From contig JAJKFJ010020804.1 in assembly GCA_027382625.1 (NCBI GenBank), positions 62,001 through 126,000 of the forward strand: 64,000 nucleotides of DNA, written 5' to 3'. A program made the translations under genes and the position numbers. Shown here piece after piece: positions 50,301 to 61,257 of this stretch. Source of the stretch: Tetmemena sp. SeJ-2015 (Eukaryota > Ciliophora > Spirotrichea > Sporadotrichida > Oxytrichidae). Each line of letters opens with the position of its first letter. The stretch's first letter is position 1. The notes under the pieces are model-generated. The model was given only the letters and a program-made list of their open reading frames with translations, was not told where the DNA came from and did no database searches.

Positions 50301-53260
50301 GAGTTGCGCTCCCAGCAATTTTAGCATGGGGTATGGGGATTCCACTTTTTGCATTAGCCATTCTGATGAAGTAGAGAAAGCGACTCGAGAAATTAGATAC
50401 AAGATAGAAGTTTGGATTCCTATTCAGAGGATACAGGATAAGATTTTACTACTGGGAAGTTATCATCATGTACAGAAAGATAGCTCTTATTTTCATCTCG
50501 GCTTTCCTAGTAACGTTTGGTGTAATGACTTAAGCTCTTGTGGTCTTCTTACTGCTAATATTTTTCGTATTCTTAAACCTAAAGAAGAGCCCCTTTTAAA
50601 CTCTGCCGTTGAACTAACTTGAAAGTATCTCTTTGATTACTTCGATGCTCTCTGTATACTGTGGCCTTTTCTTTATTGTAGATGTTAAGTCAAGCGATGC
50701 ATCTTAAGATGACGCTTCAAGCTCCACCTCATGTATTAAATTAAATGAATAGCCCGTTATTCAAAATAAACTCCTCATCATCCTTCTTCTCTTGAAAGTA
50801 AGATAGCTATTTTAATAATTTTTACAGTTAAACTGGATGAGGGAACTCAGGTTATGTTCATCTTTGTAATAATCTTTTGCAACGCCTGTTTTTTCTTCTT
50901 CTGGGCTTTAAAATTCTATGACGAGATAAAGACAGTACTAATTAAGAAGTTCAGTGGCGTGTATATTTTCCTGTGCCTTTGTGGCGATACAGAGAAATTC
51001 AAAGCTCATCAATCTGAGGCTATGAAAATGGAGATCAGTATTGGATATAGAGAGAAGTATAAACTTTTTTTCCCTCTTATTTGTTTAATTATAGTACTTG
51101 GATACTCTTAAAGGACTCAAGAATATTTATAACTCCGGATAATTAGTCCTGGACAATAAAAGCCTCCAGAAAATATAGATGCATCTCGATAAGGAAAAAA
51201 TAAACCTGAATCTACAATTTTGCTAAAATATATTTGCGCCATTTTGGGCTTATTCAAACTTGCTGGCATCGATTTCGACACTAGGACTGAAAAACAGAAG
51301 CAGTAAGATGAAGTGAGGCTGAATAGAAAGAACCAAAATTAGAAAAAGCATATAGCAATATACCAAAGCAAAGATATGGATCTAAAGGACTTTGAATAAA
51401 AACAAGGAAGAGCAAAGTTCATAGAAAAAGATTCATCTAAGAAAGGCCACTTTGAAAATTGCCTTATAGATATAAAATTAAATGTTTACCTGTATTTTAG
51501 ATGACTATTTGGAGGAAATAGAGAAAGAAGTGCTAGATAATTCGGAGTGTTTCAATGACTTCACGACTCAGTAATTGTTTTTCTCTCCTCCAAAAGATTT
51601 ATTGCCCGAGGCAAGTTAGACTATGCATAATATAGACGGCAAGTTCTTCAATACAGATTTGAAGACACTAACAGAAGCAGGTTCTTCAAGTAAAGTTTTG
51701 AATATTTTTTAAATTAAAACAGCCCAGGTAAAGAGAACAAAGAGAAGCTAAGTGATAAAAATCAACTAGTCAGATATGCACCTCTCATAATAGAAGAGAA
51801 GAGGCACCAAACTTTAGTAAAAGCTTGATCAGCTTTATGATAAGAGCAGGAATGAAAATTAATAATTTAATTTAACAAATTATCGAAATGCGAAATATTA
51901 AATGACTTTCTATTCGTTGGATATGATCCTCAGATTGCTGAAAATAATATAAAAAGGAAAGAGAAAGAAGTATTTAGTCCAGAGTCTAGTTAGATCCAAT
52001 TTTTTAGAGAACCTGAAATGATTAAAATTCCGCCAAATAGGCCTCGATCTAAATTAAAGTCTCATAGAATTAGAATAATCCAAACTCAACTTTAGTAAAA
52101 ATATGTTATTTAAATATGACATAGTTTTAAACTTGATCCTTTAGATGATAACTACAAAAATGATAGAAATTGATTAAAATTATTTTAAAAAAATTAATGC
52201 ATATTTTAATAGAAGGATGGGATCTATCCAAGGATTTTTGCTTTAATTTTATAAGGAACTGAAAGAACTGATTTGATGAGAGTAGACATAAAAAGCAAAT
52301 AGAAATATAAAAAGCAAAGCAAGTTTTCGAAAGCTTTTCCCTCAGTCTTCGACATATTTGAATCACATAGATCTAACAATGAATTTATATACTGCTATGA
52401 TTTGTGATTAAATTATGCAAAATAATCAACTCGGAGAATCTTTAAACCTTTAAAAAAGATAACATAGTCTTAATTTTATAATTTAGACAACCTATGGTAG
52501 ATTAGCAGTTGACAGACTATGAGGATTAAGAAACAATGCAAATTTAAAATGAAAGAAAGAACTAAATTTCTAAAGCTCAAGCTAAGAAAAAGGAAAATTA
52601 AGATTTGAAAGTATCTATAAATTTTCAAAATAAATGAAAACTTATGAATAGAAGATACTTCATTTATAATTTTGACTATGACACGATCTCATAGTCTTCA
52701 GAGATGTGTATTTTAGTTTCAAATTTATTTAGATAAACCAAAGAATTTAACATTTAACTATCTCTTAAGAGGAAGGAAGGTTCCGTTAAAGATCTAGCTT
52801 AGATAAATTTAATTAATCATCTCCAAACTAAGAGGAAATTATGAGCATCTCAAGTAATCAAAGCTCTAAATTTGAGGACAAATAAGTGAACCTGATAGAA
52901 CTAAGCGATGATAGTGAATATGCTTTTGCTACAAATTCTTATAGAAAGAGTAATGAATTATAGTTTGGATAGATAAATGCAAAAACGAGGGCAGATCATG
53001 AACTCAGCTCTTTAATTAAATATAGTTAATTTAATGCTCGCTAACCTTCAGGCCAAATTAAAATGCAAGACAATAAACTGATGGCCTTATTAATGAATAC
53101 GAAAGAAACGATACCTTAACAAACCTTATAGAATAATATCAAGAAACTCACTACTGAATTAGCATTTTAAATTATTTAATCCAAAAGCTTTAATTACCTC
53201 TTTAACAAGTATATCACTCGCATGAAGAGTCGCATTCTTAAGGTGATATTAAGAGTTTGA
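35342..53260 (+). CDS. Giant Pmp-repeat surface protein with polytopic C-terminal domain, right copy
   Basis: Paralogue of the minus-strand gene at 11.5-30.1 kb. Its head reads SSCETCASEGANFC, an intron of about 55 nt, then NGNYLQAANNQISYGICV and ELCADVMTLCTVNIYLLKGD, matching the left copy domain by domain. The stalk (about 36-48.7 kb) has repeated Asn-rich strands and GGA/GGV turns, for example KNNIAYQGGAMVIERTNL near 46590 and GGVFLINAIQKIDYS near 42125. A conserved domain (48825-49013), Cys-rich repeats (CSECLSGYSRTGTYECSPC near 49595), the membrane domain (49.6-51.1 kb) and an acidic/basic tail follow. The tail includes GIDFDTRTEKQKQQDE and ends at TGA 53258-53260. The true start and signal peptide were not found, because a TGA directly precedes ATG 35342. 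The last kilobase could be a separate gene. Confidence 0.75.
42125..42355 (+). repeat. Exon duplication, intact copy
   Basis: Open stalk exon of the right giant gene (GGVFLINAIQKIDYS, then NQKGGFIFAATKGS) ending in a 20-bp block at 42336-42355 that recurs identically at 42744-42763. The whole unit recurs in decayed form at 42577-42763, on the other side of repeat copy C. Confidence 0.75.
42357..42577 (-). repeat. Dispersed repeat, copy C (3' part only)
   Basis: The reverse complement matches the right half of copy A (about 3447-3656) over some 200 bp with few differences, including CACCTCTATCGTAATGG. It interrupts the stalk of the right giant gene and lies exactly between the intact and decayed copies of one exon. 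This is the strongest evidence that the repeat is mobile. Confidence 0.82.
42577..42763 (+). pseudogene. Exon duplication, decayed copy
   Basis: Aligns throughout with 42125-42355 but carries many short deletions (for example 42600-42690), so no frame survives. Its last 20 bp are identical to 42336-42355. The coding frame resumes downstream (CFLKISNLSFINFKLIIL). Either an old duplication linked to insertion of repeat C, or an assembly artefact from a noisy read. Confidence 0.7.
48825..49013 (+). other. Conserved pre-membrane domain of the right giant protein
   Basis: Open segment containing YAPVLDGETSFYSSNGVFVV and FTGSPGSGYSLVFNTDG, the counterpart of 15350-15490 on the minus strand. It separates the repeat stalk from the Cys-rich repeats. 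Confidence 0.75.
49640..51110 (+). other. Polytopic membrane domain of the right giant protein
   Basis: In order: helix LLGIIFVMVVVLVLLIRATL; QKILLNHIQLLMVTSSFDFD followed by WPDSVKKYF; helices near 49980-50070; an intron at about 50177-50214; then ALPAILAWGMGIPLFALAIL, the hallmark FGFLFRGYRIRFYYWEVIIM near 50420-50475, ALVVFLLLIFFVFLNLKKSP, LNQLESISLITSMLSVYCGL, and a last helix in VMFIFVIIFCNACFFFFWAL. Same order as 13.2-14.7 kb on the minus strand, with far fewer changes than the stalk, so this domain is under the strongest constraint. Confidence 0.85.
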
Positions 53261-54701
53261 ATTATCTTACTTTTACAAGGTCGTAACTGTTAATCTCCCT
53301 CGAGGCCCATACTCTTTATATCCATAGTATCCATTTGGGCATTTAACTTGGCATGTCATGGCAAGGTTAGGATTACTTGGATCTGCAGAAGTTAAGTAAC
53401 CGTTCCTGCAAGTCTAGCAAGTCGATTTTGGTGATGAGCCTGAGGTAACACAAAAACTCTTATAACAATATTTTAATCTTTCTTAAGAGATTTATCAACC
53501 AAGCATGAATCACAATCTGGGAATAAGGAAGTTTTGCCTTTAGCAGAGTCATAATTACAGTCTTTAGATTAGATCAGTAAGTTGCAAAGAGATATGATTG
53601 AAATTTTTACCATAGCATATTTGTTTTCCCTCATTTATTAAATGAATTTTAACTCAGAAATATAAGGAGTATATCCTGGCTCGCAAAAATCGCAAGTGTT
53701 TGAATCAGCGCATGTTTAACAGTTAGTTATTTTGCAGTCTGTGCAAGTTGACTTAGAGTTTATGAAATATCCATCTGCACAAAATGTGCACTCCATAAAA
53801 TCTAATTAAAATAAGTAATATTACCAAATTAATCACTGGAGCTAGCTTGAAGACAGCTAAAAATAGATTTATGATTAAAGAGAAGATAATTACTTGTCCA
53901 AATCGGAGCTGATTAAATTGAACTTGCATTATCCGTTCTCTTGAAATTAAGGCTAGCATGAAGTGCATTTTGATATATCTTATGAATCACAACTTAAGCA
54001 TGCTTTTTTAATTTTATAATTCATCATTAAAGATTGCTTGATTACTGCAGGCTAAAGTGAATATAAGATCATTGGGTTATATAATTACCCTAGCATTTTT
54101 TGAACTCTGGATATAATGGATTTTATGAGCTATCTATTGCATTCACCATCCCAACTCCCTAACTTTATAAAAATAAGTTAATTTCCGGAGGGCATATTTC
54201 GCATCCGTATTTTAGATTGCAGGAAGTACAGTCATTCCCACAATCCATGCACATGCCGGTTTATGGATTATTCACAATAATATTTTGATTTATTGCTCTC
54301 ATTTTAAAACAAAGGCGTGATGCGTTAGTTTGCAATCCGGGACGCAAGCAGTGAGGTAAGTCGGTAGTTATGCGGATAGAGTGAGATTCTTGAATAAATA
54401 GAGGCCATCAGTGCATGAAAGACATTCCAGAAATACATCTCCTGCAGTTTTAACTTCTTCGCAGGTACTGCATCCAAAAATCTGACCAGCACATTCTGAA
54501 CAAATTCATAATTAGGATTATGATTGAAAGGAACAAAGGTTACCATACTTTTACATGAAATAACAATTATAAGTGAAGTTGGTTTTAAATGAAGAGGAGG
54601 AGCTTTCTAAGTAACTCCCAAAATCATAAAACATATAAATTAAATTAATCACCTAAACTTGTCAGCAAATAATATTTACATTAGCAAGTAATTGATTGCA
54701 T
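53214..54701 (-). CDS. Cys-rich furin-like surface or secreted protein, right copy (3' truncated)
   Basis: The minus strand reads SYLESSSSSF near 54590, then after a frame-restoring intron at about 54493-54540 CAGQIFGCSTCEEVKTAGDV, LTACVPDCKLTHHAF near 54330, CQTCRNGYLTSADPSNPN near 53420 and CQVKCPNGYYGYKEYG near 53350. These align with FGCNTCQEDKTAGDIF, LNACVPDCEFAHHAY and CESCRNGF of the gene at 9255-11251. The start near ATG 54701 is uncertain and its signal peptide is weak. At the 3' end ECDSSCE is followed at once by TGA (53214-53216). The left copy continues there with more Cys and a basic tail, so this copy seems shortened. Its last exon overlaps the 3' end of the right giant gene on the opposite strand. 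Confidence 0.72.
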
Positions 54702-55011
54702 TATCAAAAATAATTATTCATAAATAATAAAAAGTCTTTATATAGAGAGTTGCTAATTACTTTTTAATTATAATCTGAAAAAGAAAGATGACTTGGAACA
54801 TGAGAGCGCTCTTTCTTGAGATTATTTTTCATTTTTTTCACATCAAACTCGGGTTACTTCTCTCTTAGTCTAAAGTGAAATACTATTTAGTTAATTAATC
54901 GTCTTCCATGGAGTATCCTTAAGCAATTTATATATTATAAATAGTAGTTTTTTGACAAAAATAGATTTATGCCGATACTTTATAAGTTTTTATAGGTAAA
55001 ATTAATCTCAT

Positions 55012-55730
55012 GCGTAGAAAATCTGTGAAGAACAATTTAAAGATTGAATTAGGATATTTCCAAAAATCATATTCTCAATTCAAATTAAAGATGTCCCAAT
55101 TATCCTCCAAAGAGATTCATATCAATTTCATTTAAAGATTTTAATTCCAAAGAGTTAACAATTTTCTATAAGGAAAATGGTGATTCAAAGTCAGTGAAGA
55201 AAGTTACATGCCAGTTTGACCTGACACTTAACAAAGAAAATCTTGAGAGAATTATTCTTACTAAATTATATTTTGAGGGGAAGTATCCAATAACCAACTT
55301 ACTGTTTTAAACTTGCAAAAGAGCCTTGAGCATGAGCGAAGAAATTATATGCCAAGTTTAAGGGATGCTAAATTATCAACTATATTTATTCTTAATATAA
55401 ATGCAGATCAGATCTAATGACGACAATAGTGAGAAATTGATTCTTAAGAAACTATCAGAATATTAGAAGATTTCACTACTTATTGTCAATTAACAAGTCT
55501 GGAATTAGAAGCAAAAATAAGCAGAGCTATGTTCATAAAAGGAGAAATCCCAAACTTAGCACACTCCATATTTAATTTATAAATTTTAAACTCAGAGAGT
55601 CGCCTTATCAGTTAAGCAAGCCCCTCAGAAGATTGTAGAAACGGAATAGAAAAGTAATGACGCAGCATTTTAAATTTATAAACTTAATAAATTTGAATTT
55701 ATAGCATCTAAAATAAGAAATTAAGTTTGA
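55012..55730 (+). CDS. Hypothetical protein
   Basis: ATG 55012 opens a basic frame (MRRKSVKNNLKIELGYFQKS). A one-base frame change near 55110 leads into a long uninterrupted frame to TGA 55728-55730 with ordinary folded-protein composition (VTCQFDLTLNKENLERIILT near 55215). The C-terminal half is Gln/Lys-rich. No domain, signal peptide or membrane segment was recognised. The frame change may be a small sequence error. The gene lies just outside the right end of the mirrored module and has no counterpart seen on the left. Confidence 0.5.
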
Positions 55731-56260
55731 AACTGTATTGTTATTGTATTTTATAATAATCTTGCATTCTAAATAGAGAAATGCTCCTCAATTTAAGCTT
55801 GTGTGCTTAATTAAGAATTAAAGTGAACCGATAAGATAGAGCCTTGAATAAAATAAATTCCTTTATCTAAAAATTTGTGAGGATTTTTAGGGTAATTTTC
55901 ATGGACAAAATTAGTTCATTTGTCATATATTAGGTCAATGCTTTTTGTATAATTTATAGTAGATAATTTTTCGTCTTTAAATCGTAGCATAGTATTTGGG
56001 ATTAGTCTTAAATTTTTTTCTAATCTCACAAAAGCATAAAAAAGAAGTTGAATTATAGTTATTTTTTAATCAAAGAGGCACGCCTAAATATATAGATTCA
56101 CCTTTAAATTTTATATATTACATTTATGTATTATTTTTTTAAATGAAGATAGAAAAAATAAGATTAAACTCGAAAATTATCTCTATTTGACAGTTTGAAT
56201 TTAAAGGAGGAGCATTTTTGAAAAATCATCTTTAGAGCATCTCCTCTTTTTATGCGAGAT
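55731..56260. other. Intergenic, nothing recognised
   Basis: Strongly AT-rich stretch without a protein-like frame or RNA gene that I could recognise. Confidence 0.5.
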
Positions 56261-56446
56261 TCAGTCCAGGCCCTCAAAGCATGAGAGCTCCACTCTAGCA
56301 AGCAATTCTGGATTAGACTCAACGTAGAGACAGGTTTCTTTGAGGTATCCTTCAATACTATTCTAACTATATTCCATACAAAAACTCAAGTTTTTGGAAA
56401 GTAAATTCTAATAATATTCGCCATCACTGATCACGTTTTGCTTCAT
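56261..56446 (-). CDS. Small 61-residue hypothetical protein
   Basis: Clean minus-strand frame from ATG 56446 (directly after an in-frame TGA) to TGA 56261, 62 codons. It begins MKQNVISDGEYYQNLLSKNL and has a mixed acidic/hydrophobic composition, likely helical. No domain recognised. It faces the HIG1 gene divergently with about 250 bp between starts. It could be one exon of a longer gene. Confidence 0.45.
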
Positions 56447-56693
56447 TCAAAATATGGTTGGATTCATCTAATTTTCTGCCCAAATATCTTATCTTTTGTC
56501 CCTCATTAAATAATATTGGTTTAAAGAACTATTTAACATATAGATATATCAAATGTGATTTTCGTATTCTTTTAATAAGATTTGTTCTCAATTCTTTAAT
56601 TTATATTGCTCAAACTCACACTAATGAACGTATTTAAATTATTAAAATTAGTTCAATTAAGTGTGGAGATAATAAATTAAATAAAAAGTAAAC

Positions 56694-57139
56694 ATGGAAA
56701 ACATGAGTTAAGGCTAGTCCCAATAATAGGAAGAAAACCAAACTAAGAATCACGAAGCATCAATTAAATAATATGTAGTTAGGAATCCATCTGCAATAAA
56801 TTTCAGACAGCATTCTTCACTGGCTTCATTCATGTATAACATAAGACTTGGTGAGTAGAGTAAACTTTCAATGAGCAGATTTGAAAGAAGATTTGCGAGA
56901 CTATGGACCAATCCAATCGTGCCTGTAGGACTTTTCGTGGCTCATCTTTATTTAATTGCTCTTCTACTTAGAAATCCTTTCTAAAAAGACGACCTCAACT
57001 GAATTAATACTTGCTCGAGCTAGAAATAAAGATCTCATGATGATTGGGTAGTTGATATATTAACTTAATTTGATATCTATAACTCTTTATAATGCTTTAA
57101 ATTATAGCTCAAAGCTATTCTTAAGTTCATTTTAAATGA
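56694..57139 (+). CDS. HIG1-domain protein, mitochondrial inner membrane (Rcf1/HIGD-like)
   Basis: Start ATG 56694 (MENMSQGQSQQQEENQTKNH), a hydrophilic Gln-rich N-terminus. The HIG1 hallmark follows: MSRFERRFARLWTNPIVPVG (about 56871-56930), a helix LFVAHLYLIALLLRNPF, then ARARNKDLMMIG, matching the family order of basic run, NPxxPxG, helix and Arg-x-Arg near the second helix. A candidate intron at 57048-57108 precedes a short end to about TGA 57137-57139. Known: HIG1 proteins associate with respiratory complexes III/IV. Odd: a small frame change between NPFQKDD and the RAR box (about 56995), probably an unrecognised intron or an indel, and an unusually short second half. Confidence 0.65.
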
Positions 57140-57193
57140 ATTTATTGATTATGATAAACTTTCAAAAGCAACTCTAATTTAAAATTCACTTAA

Positions 57194-58123
57194 TCACTGT
57201 TCCGTGCATTGTTATTATTCACTTAATATAAAACCTTCCTCGCATTTCATACATTTAATTTGATCTTCTAGTTCTTAGCAAGCCTCGCAATGATTTATGT
57301 CGCAAGGTAAGCAAATGTATTAATTCTTCTAATACCTGAATTCAGGGCATGCTTGTTCTTTTGAGATAAATATACTCGCTACAATTGACGCAGAGAGGAG
57401 GAAAATTGCTAATAGAGAGTATTTATTTATGTATCGTATCATGGATTATTTCGAGAAGCTTATTGGATGGGCCTCAATTTTGTCTTATTAAGATACTTGC
57501 CTTAAGTTATATTCTTGAGCTTTAGGTCTACTATCAAATATATTGATTGAATTGGCCATCTCCTCGGATAAAAAGTTATTCTTTCGAATATTAGCCTGCG
57601 GATTCATTATATTCTCTTTCTCAATTTTACCCTATCTTATATCAGTTGGCTTCATATTCCGAGATTTCAACTGGTCTTAAATTTTAGTAGCACTACTCTT
57701 TGAAATAGTTATATTCTTTGATAGTTTTTTCCTGATTCTTGTTATTTGGATGAGTAGAAAATCGGTTGTGGCTCCTAAAATGAAAACGACTAGGGCTGCT
57801 ATTGAATATCCTGATTAAGTTTGGAAGTGAGCGCTATTAGATAAGACTATTATAAGCAAAGGAACTGAGAAGAGCCAGCACTTTAAGTGATTGTTGATGT
57901 AGACATGATAGGGAAAGTCTTAATTGTGGATTACGTATATCATCCCAGTCAGCATCAAGAAGGGCATTTAGATCAGGTAAATTTGTATTCTCTGATATAA
58001 AGCTATTCTATCACTCATTTAGTAAAGCCTCTCTGTTTGATCAGAAGAAGAAACTGGCTCCTGCTTTTCATCTGACTCGCCTACGAAATTTATTTGTCTT
58101 AGAGAGTCATTTAAAGTAGGCAT
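57194..58123 (-). CDS. Membrane protein with Cys-rich C-terminus, intronless
   Basis: Uninterrupted 310-codon frame from ATG 58123 (MPTLNDSLRQINFVGESDEK) to TGA 57194. Three membrane helices sit in the middle (about residues 55-75, 85-105 and 112-132, including AALVVFILGATTDFLL). They are followed by a ~100-residue hydrophilic loop, a fourth helix (YSLLAIFLLSASIVASIFIS) and a C-terminal 50 residues with eight Cys in CxxC-type pairs (CLPCDINHCEACQ, CMKCEEGF). That end resembles one furin-like unit and should lie outside the cytosol. The family is not recognised. It is one of the best frames in the window. The neighbour upstream on the same strand runs into its 5' end, so a joint transcript or a single spliced gene cannot be excluded. 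Confidence 0.7.
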
Positions 58124-58149
58124 TATTGATTGAGATTTTAAAACTTGCT

Positions 58150-60750
58150 TAGGAGATATATTTTCATCTCAAATATTTTTTAAAAAATATATTCTAACGT
58201 TTTTTTATCTGCCTGTGTATTAAGATTTTGCTGCTAATTATCGGTGTCGTTCAGTTTTTAAACAGTGTCTCTATTTTGCTCTTTAAAGGCACGATATATC
58301 TTTTAAATAGCGAACAAGTTACATAAATAACTATACATACTATCTCTAAAAGTTGCAAACATAGATCTTTATTTTATAATTCTTAATGCATTTTTTAAAT
58401 TTTAAAGATCATACCGATTCTCAGGAATAGAAAGACATAAAAGCCTGAAATAGCTTCTCATCTCCAAACTTATTGTACAAAAAGTAGGCTAGTCCACTGC
58501 AATTTAGATCAGGTTAAGAAGCATACAAGCATATAAAAGACCTTTTTTATAACTCTTATTACTTTCTTCATTGGATTTAAGTTGTTAGGTTTCTCTAATG
58601 AAGTCTTAATAAAAATTCACTACACTTGTCATGAAAATTAATGGAATAAAGTCACACTTTTGTATTATTGGTCGTGCTAAAAGGAGGAGTCAAAAGTGTC
58701 TTCATGATTGCCTGGTGAGAATATATCGATATCTTAGTCTTTTGATGGAACTACCCTCACTGCTTTTTTGAAACTGCCTCCTCTTATGAACATGGGATCA
58801 TCTCCTCCTATCTCCTAAAATCTTAGATCCCAGCATTTGTTAATCTAGAGTTCAAGTCCCTTTAATCTGCTTAATCAACTGAGATGCCATTAAAATATAA
58901 AATGCTAAAAATTAATTAGAGGGATCAAAAGTTTCGTCCTAAACTTCAAAGATTTCTTCATAATTTTTAGCAGGGCCAGTCTGAGTGTTAGACTCGAAGG
59001 GCAACTATTTGCCATGAGAAATCCGATTTTGATGCAAAAAGTTTTCACGGGTTTCTCCTTCATAAAAATTCTGAAATCTGCTAACTTTTATATAAGTAGA
59101 AAATATCGAGGAGAACGATTAAAATATATTTTTGACTTAGACTTTAAATCTAAAATTTATCTATAATTTATTAAATCTGCTGATGCTATTTCTTTCAAAT
59201 TGAGATCTCTTAAATCCATAATCCATTTTCATAGATAAAGAACTTCTCACAAGAAAGTCAGTCTTTTATTCAGCTCTTTTAGTTTATAATTCACTATAAA
59301 TTTTATTATTTAAACTCTGGACATTTAAAGACCTGCAAACTATCTAGATGCGAAAAAGCTTGGATTAACTTTTCTCCTTCTCCTATTAGGCTCAAGTATC
59401 AAACTGGCAGAACTGTAATCCCTATAATGATTTCTCTAGTTAATTTCCACATTATTGTCTGCTCGATCTTGATATTACTCTTCAAAATCTTCGGTTTCTA
59501 GTATCTCCTGCTATGCTAAGCTGTTTTAACCTCCTCTTCCTATATCCACCGCTAATGACTGATGACCAATCTTGAACTCAGATATAGCAATATACTTAAT
59601 AAATGAACTCAGGGTGCACCTTCTATCTATTTTGCCTTTTGTGTCTGAATCTTTCTCTGTTCTGAAATTCAACTAGCTGTGAATGAGTTTTTAATTATTT
59701 TTAGGAATTAATGGGCTTGCATTACTAGCTTCTAATGAAAATTATTTATATAATTTAGCTCTCTATTCATCAATGAATCTAAAATTGCAATTCGAGTTCT
59801 TTAGCCACAATTTAAAACACTTTAAAAGGATTTTTAATTTCACTTTGCATTTAAGGAACTTCACAATCCGCTATGAATATATTATCCTTCTTCATTCTCT
59901 TTTGGCCTTGTATTTTTAAGTTGCCTCCTTAATTATCAATCCAGTCTGGCTTCAAACTTTTTGAATCCATCATAATGCTCTAGCTATTTTCTTAATCGAA
60001 ATGATTGCTTTCGTAAAGACCCACTAATTAAATTTCATCCTATTCTGAATTTAAAAGCTAGGAGTAGGATTCTTAATGTCTCAATTCCTACTCTCCGAAT
60101 GCCTTTGGAGAGTTATCTTCTATAATCTAGGAATAAGGAGGCTCCTTCACAGCCCTATTTAATTACAGAAAATAAAAACGGATTTGCAAAAGCATAACTT
60201 GATTCTTAAGTGGCTTCTTTGGACTTTTAGATTTTGCCTGCTATTTCTGAATTTAGGTAGTTTGCACTGATTAAGCTTTGGGGCTTTTAAGTTTGGCTTT
60301 AACTAAATAATGACTTTGCTCTGTAGTTAGATTCTTAATTATATTTAAAAAAAATTGAGTATGAGAATCTTTGGCATCAATCTCATTTGAAGATAGTGTT
60401 TACAGCTTTGATGGTTACTTTTTCTTATTATTTTCATCAACTCTATTTTCAGGAATGTTTTAATTCAATTATTTAAAAAAAATATTGTTTTGCTGTACTT
60501 TGCAACTACTGTCGTCTAAATTCCCTAAGCGAGAGGATTGCACAATTTCTAAGATGGCTACTCCTTACTTCTAATTAAATGGATCTATGGTAAGTTCCGC
60601 ATCTTAATATATTTATATTTGATTTAAATTTGAATCTTGACAAGCTCGGGGGCTGGTGGAGTTGTCCCTTCTATCACTATAGGGATTGAAATTCACATCT
60701 GTCTGTTAAGTTCCATTTTCAATTACATTCCCATTAGAAATAAATTACAT
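58150..60750 (-). CDS. Large hydrophilic hypothetical protein
   Basis: The start is placed at ATG 60750 (MQFISNGNVIENGTQQTDVN), inside a frame that stays open for about 325 codons to 59770. Low-complexity Lys/Ser stretches (QQAKSKSPKKPLKNQ) alternate with protein-like parts (IDPFNQKQGVAILEIVQSSR). Further exons on the minus strand read SSFIKYIAISEFKIGHQSLA (about 59.6 kb), FYEGETRENFLHQNRISHGK (about 59.05 kb), IGGDDPMFIRGGSFKKAVRV (about 58.77 kb), and a Leu-rich region from about 58.6 to 58.2 kb with LLYACMLLNLIQIAVDQ. Exon borders are approximate, and the 3' end may overlap or join the next gene at 58123. No known domain. A cytoplasmic or nuclear scaffold is only a guess from composition. 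Confidence 0.55.
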
Positions 60751-61257
60751 TTATATTCCTGTAAGAAGGAACTGTTAATCGTAAAGTTCTTTGACTCTCC
60801 TATTATTGATTCAAGGATCTTTGCTTATCATGGTAGAAATTGATTTGCTCTTTCTACATAGGTGGAGAGTTATGATCATCATGCTGACTGTTTAACATGT
60901 TGACTCTAATTTTCGAAATATTAAAATTTTTACCCTAAATAATCTATACTATTCTTATCCAAGCCATGAGAATATATAATTAACCCATGAATCTATTCTT
61001 ATTAAATTTGCATTCAAAAGCAATAAATCTTAATTGAATTTTACAAGAAGTTGAAATATTTTATCCTATAAAAACTAATTAAAACATATTAAACAAACCA
61101 TGTTAAATACTTAGTTTTAATATTTACAACTATCAGCAATTCATCGCTATCTATCTCATTCTTGAAAAAGGATATGCTAAAATTCTTAATCTAAAACTCA
61201 TCTGAAATTAAAGAAATAACTTTGAATCAACTCACTTAAATAGAGATTTATAAATCA
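60751..61257. other. Intergenic, nothing recognised
   Basis: AT-rich gap between the GAR-domain gene's 3' end and the start of the hypothetical gene, both on the minus strand. No frame with coding character and no repeat seen. Confidence 0.45.

Noticed and set aside
54808..54822. Perfect 10-bp palindrome AGAGCGCTCT upstream of the right Cys-rich gene
   Set aside because: Too short and single. No second copy or matching site at the left gene, so no regulatory claim.
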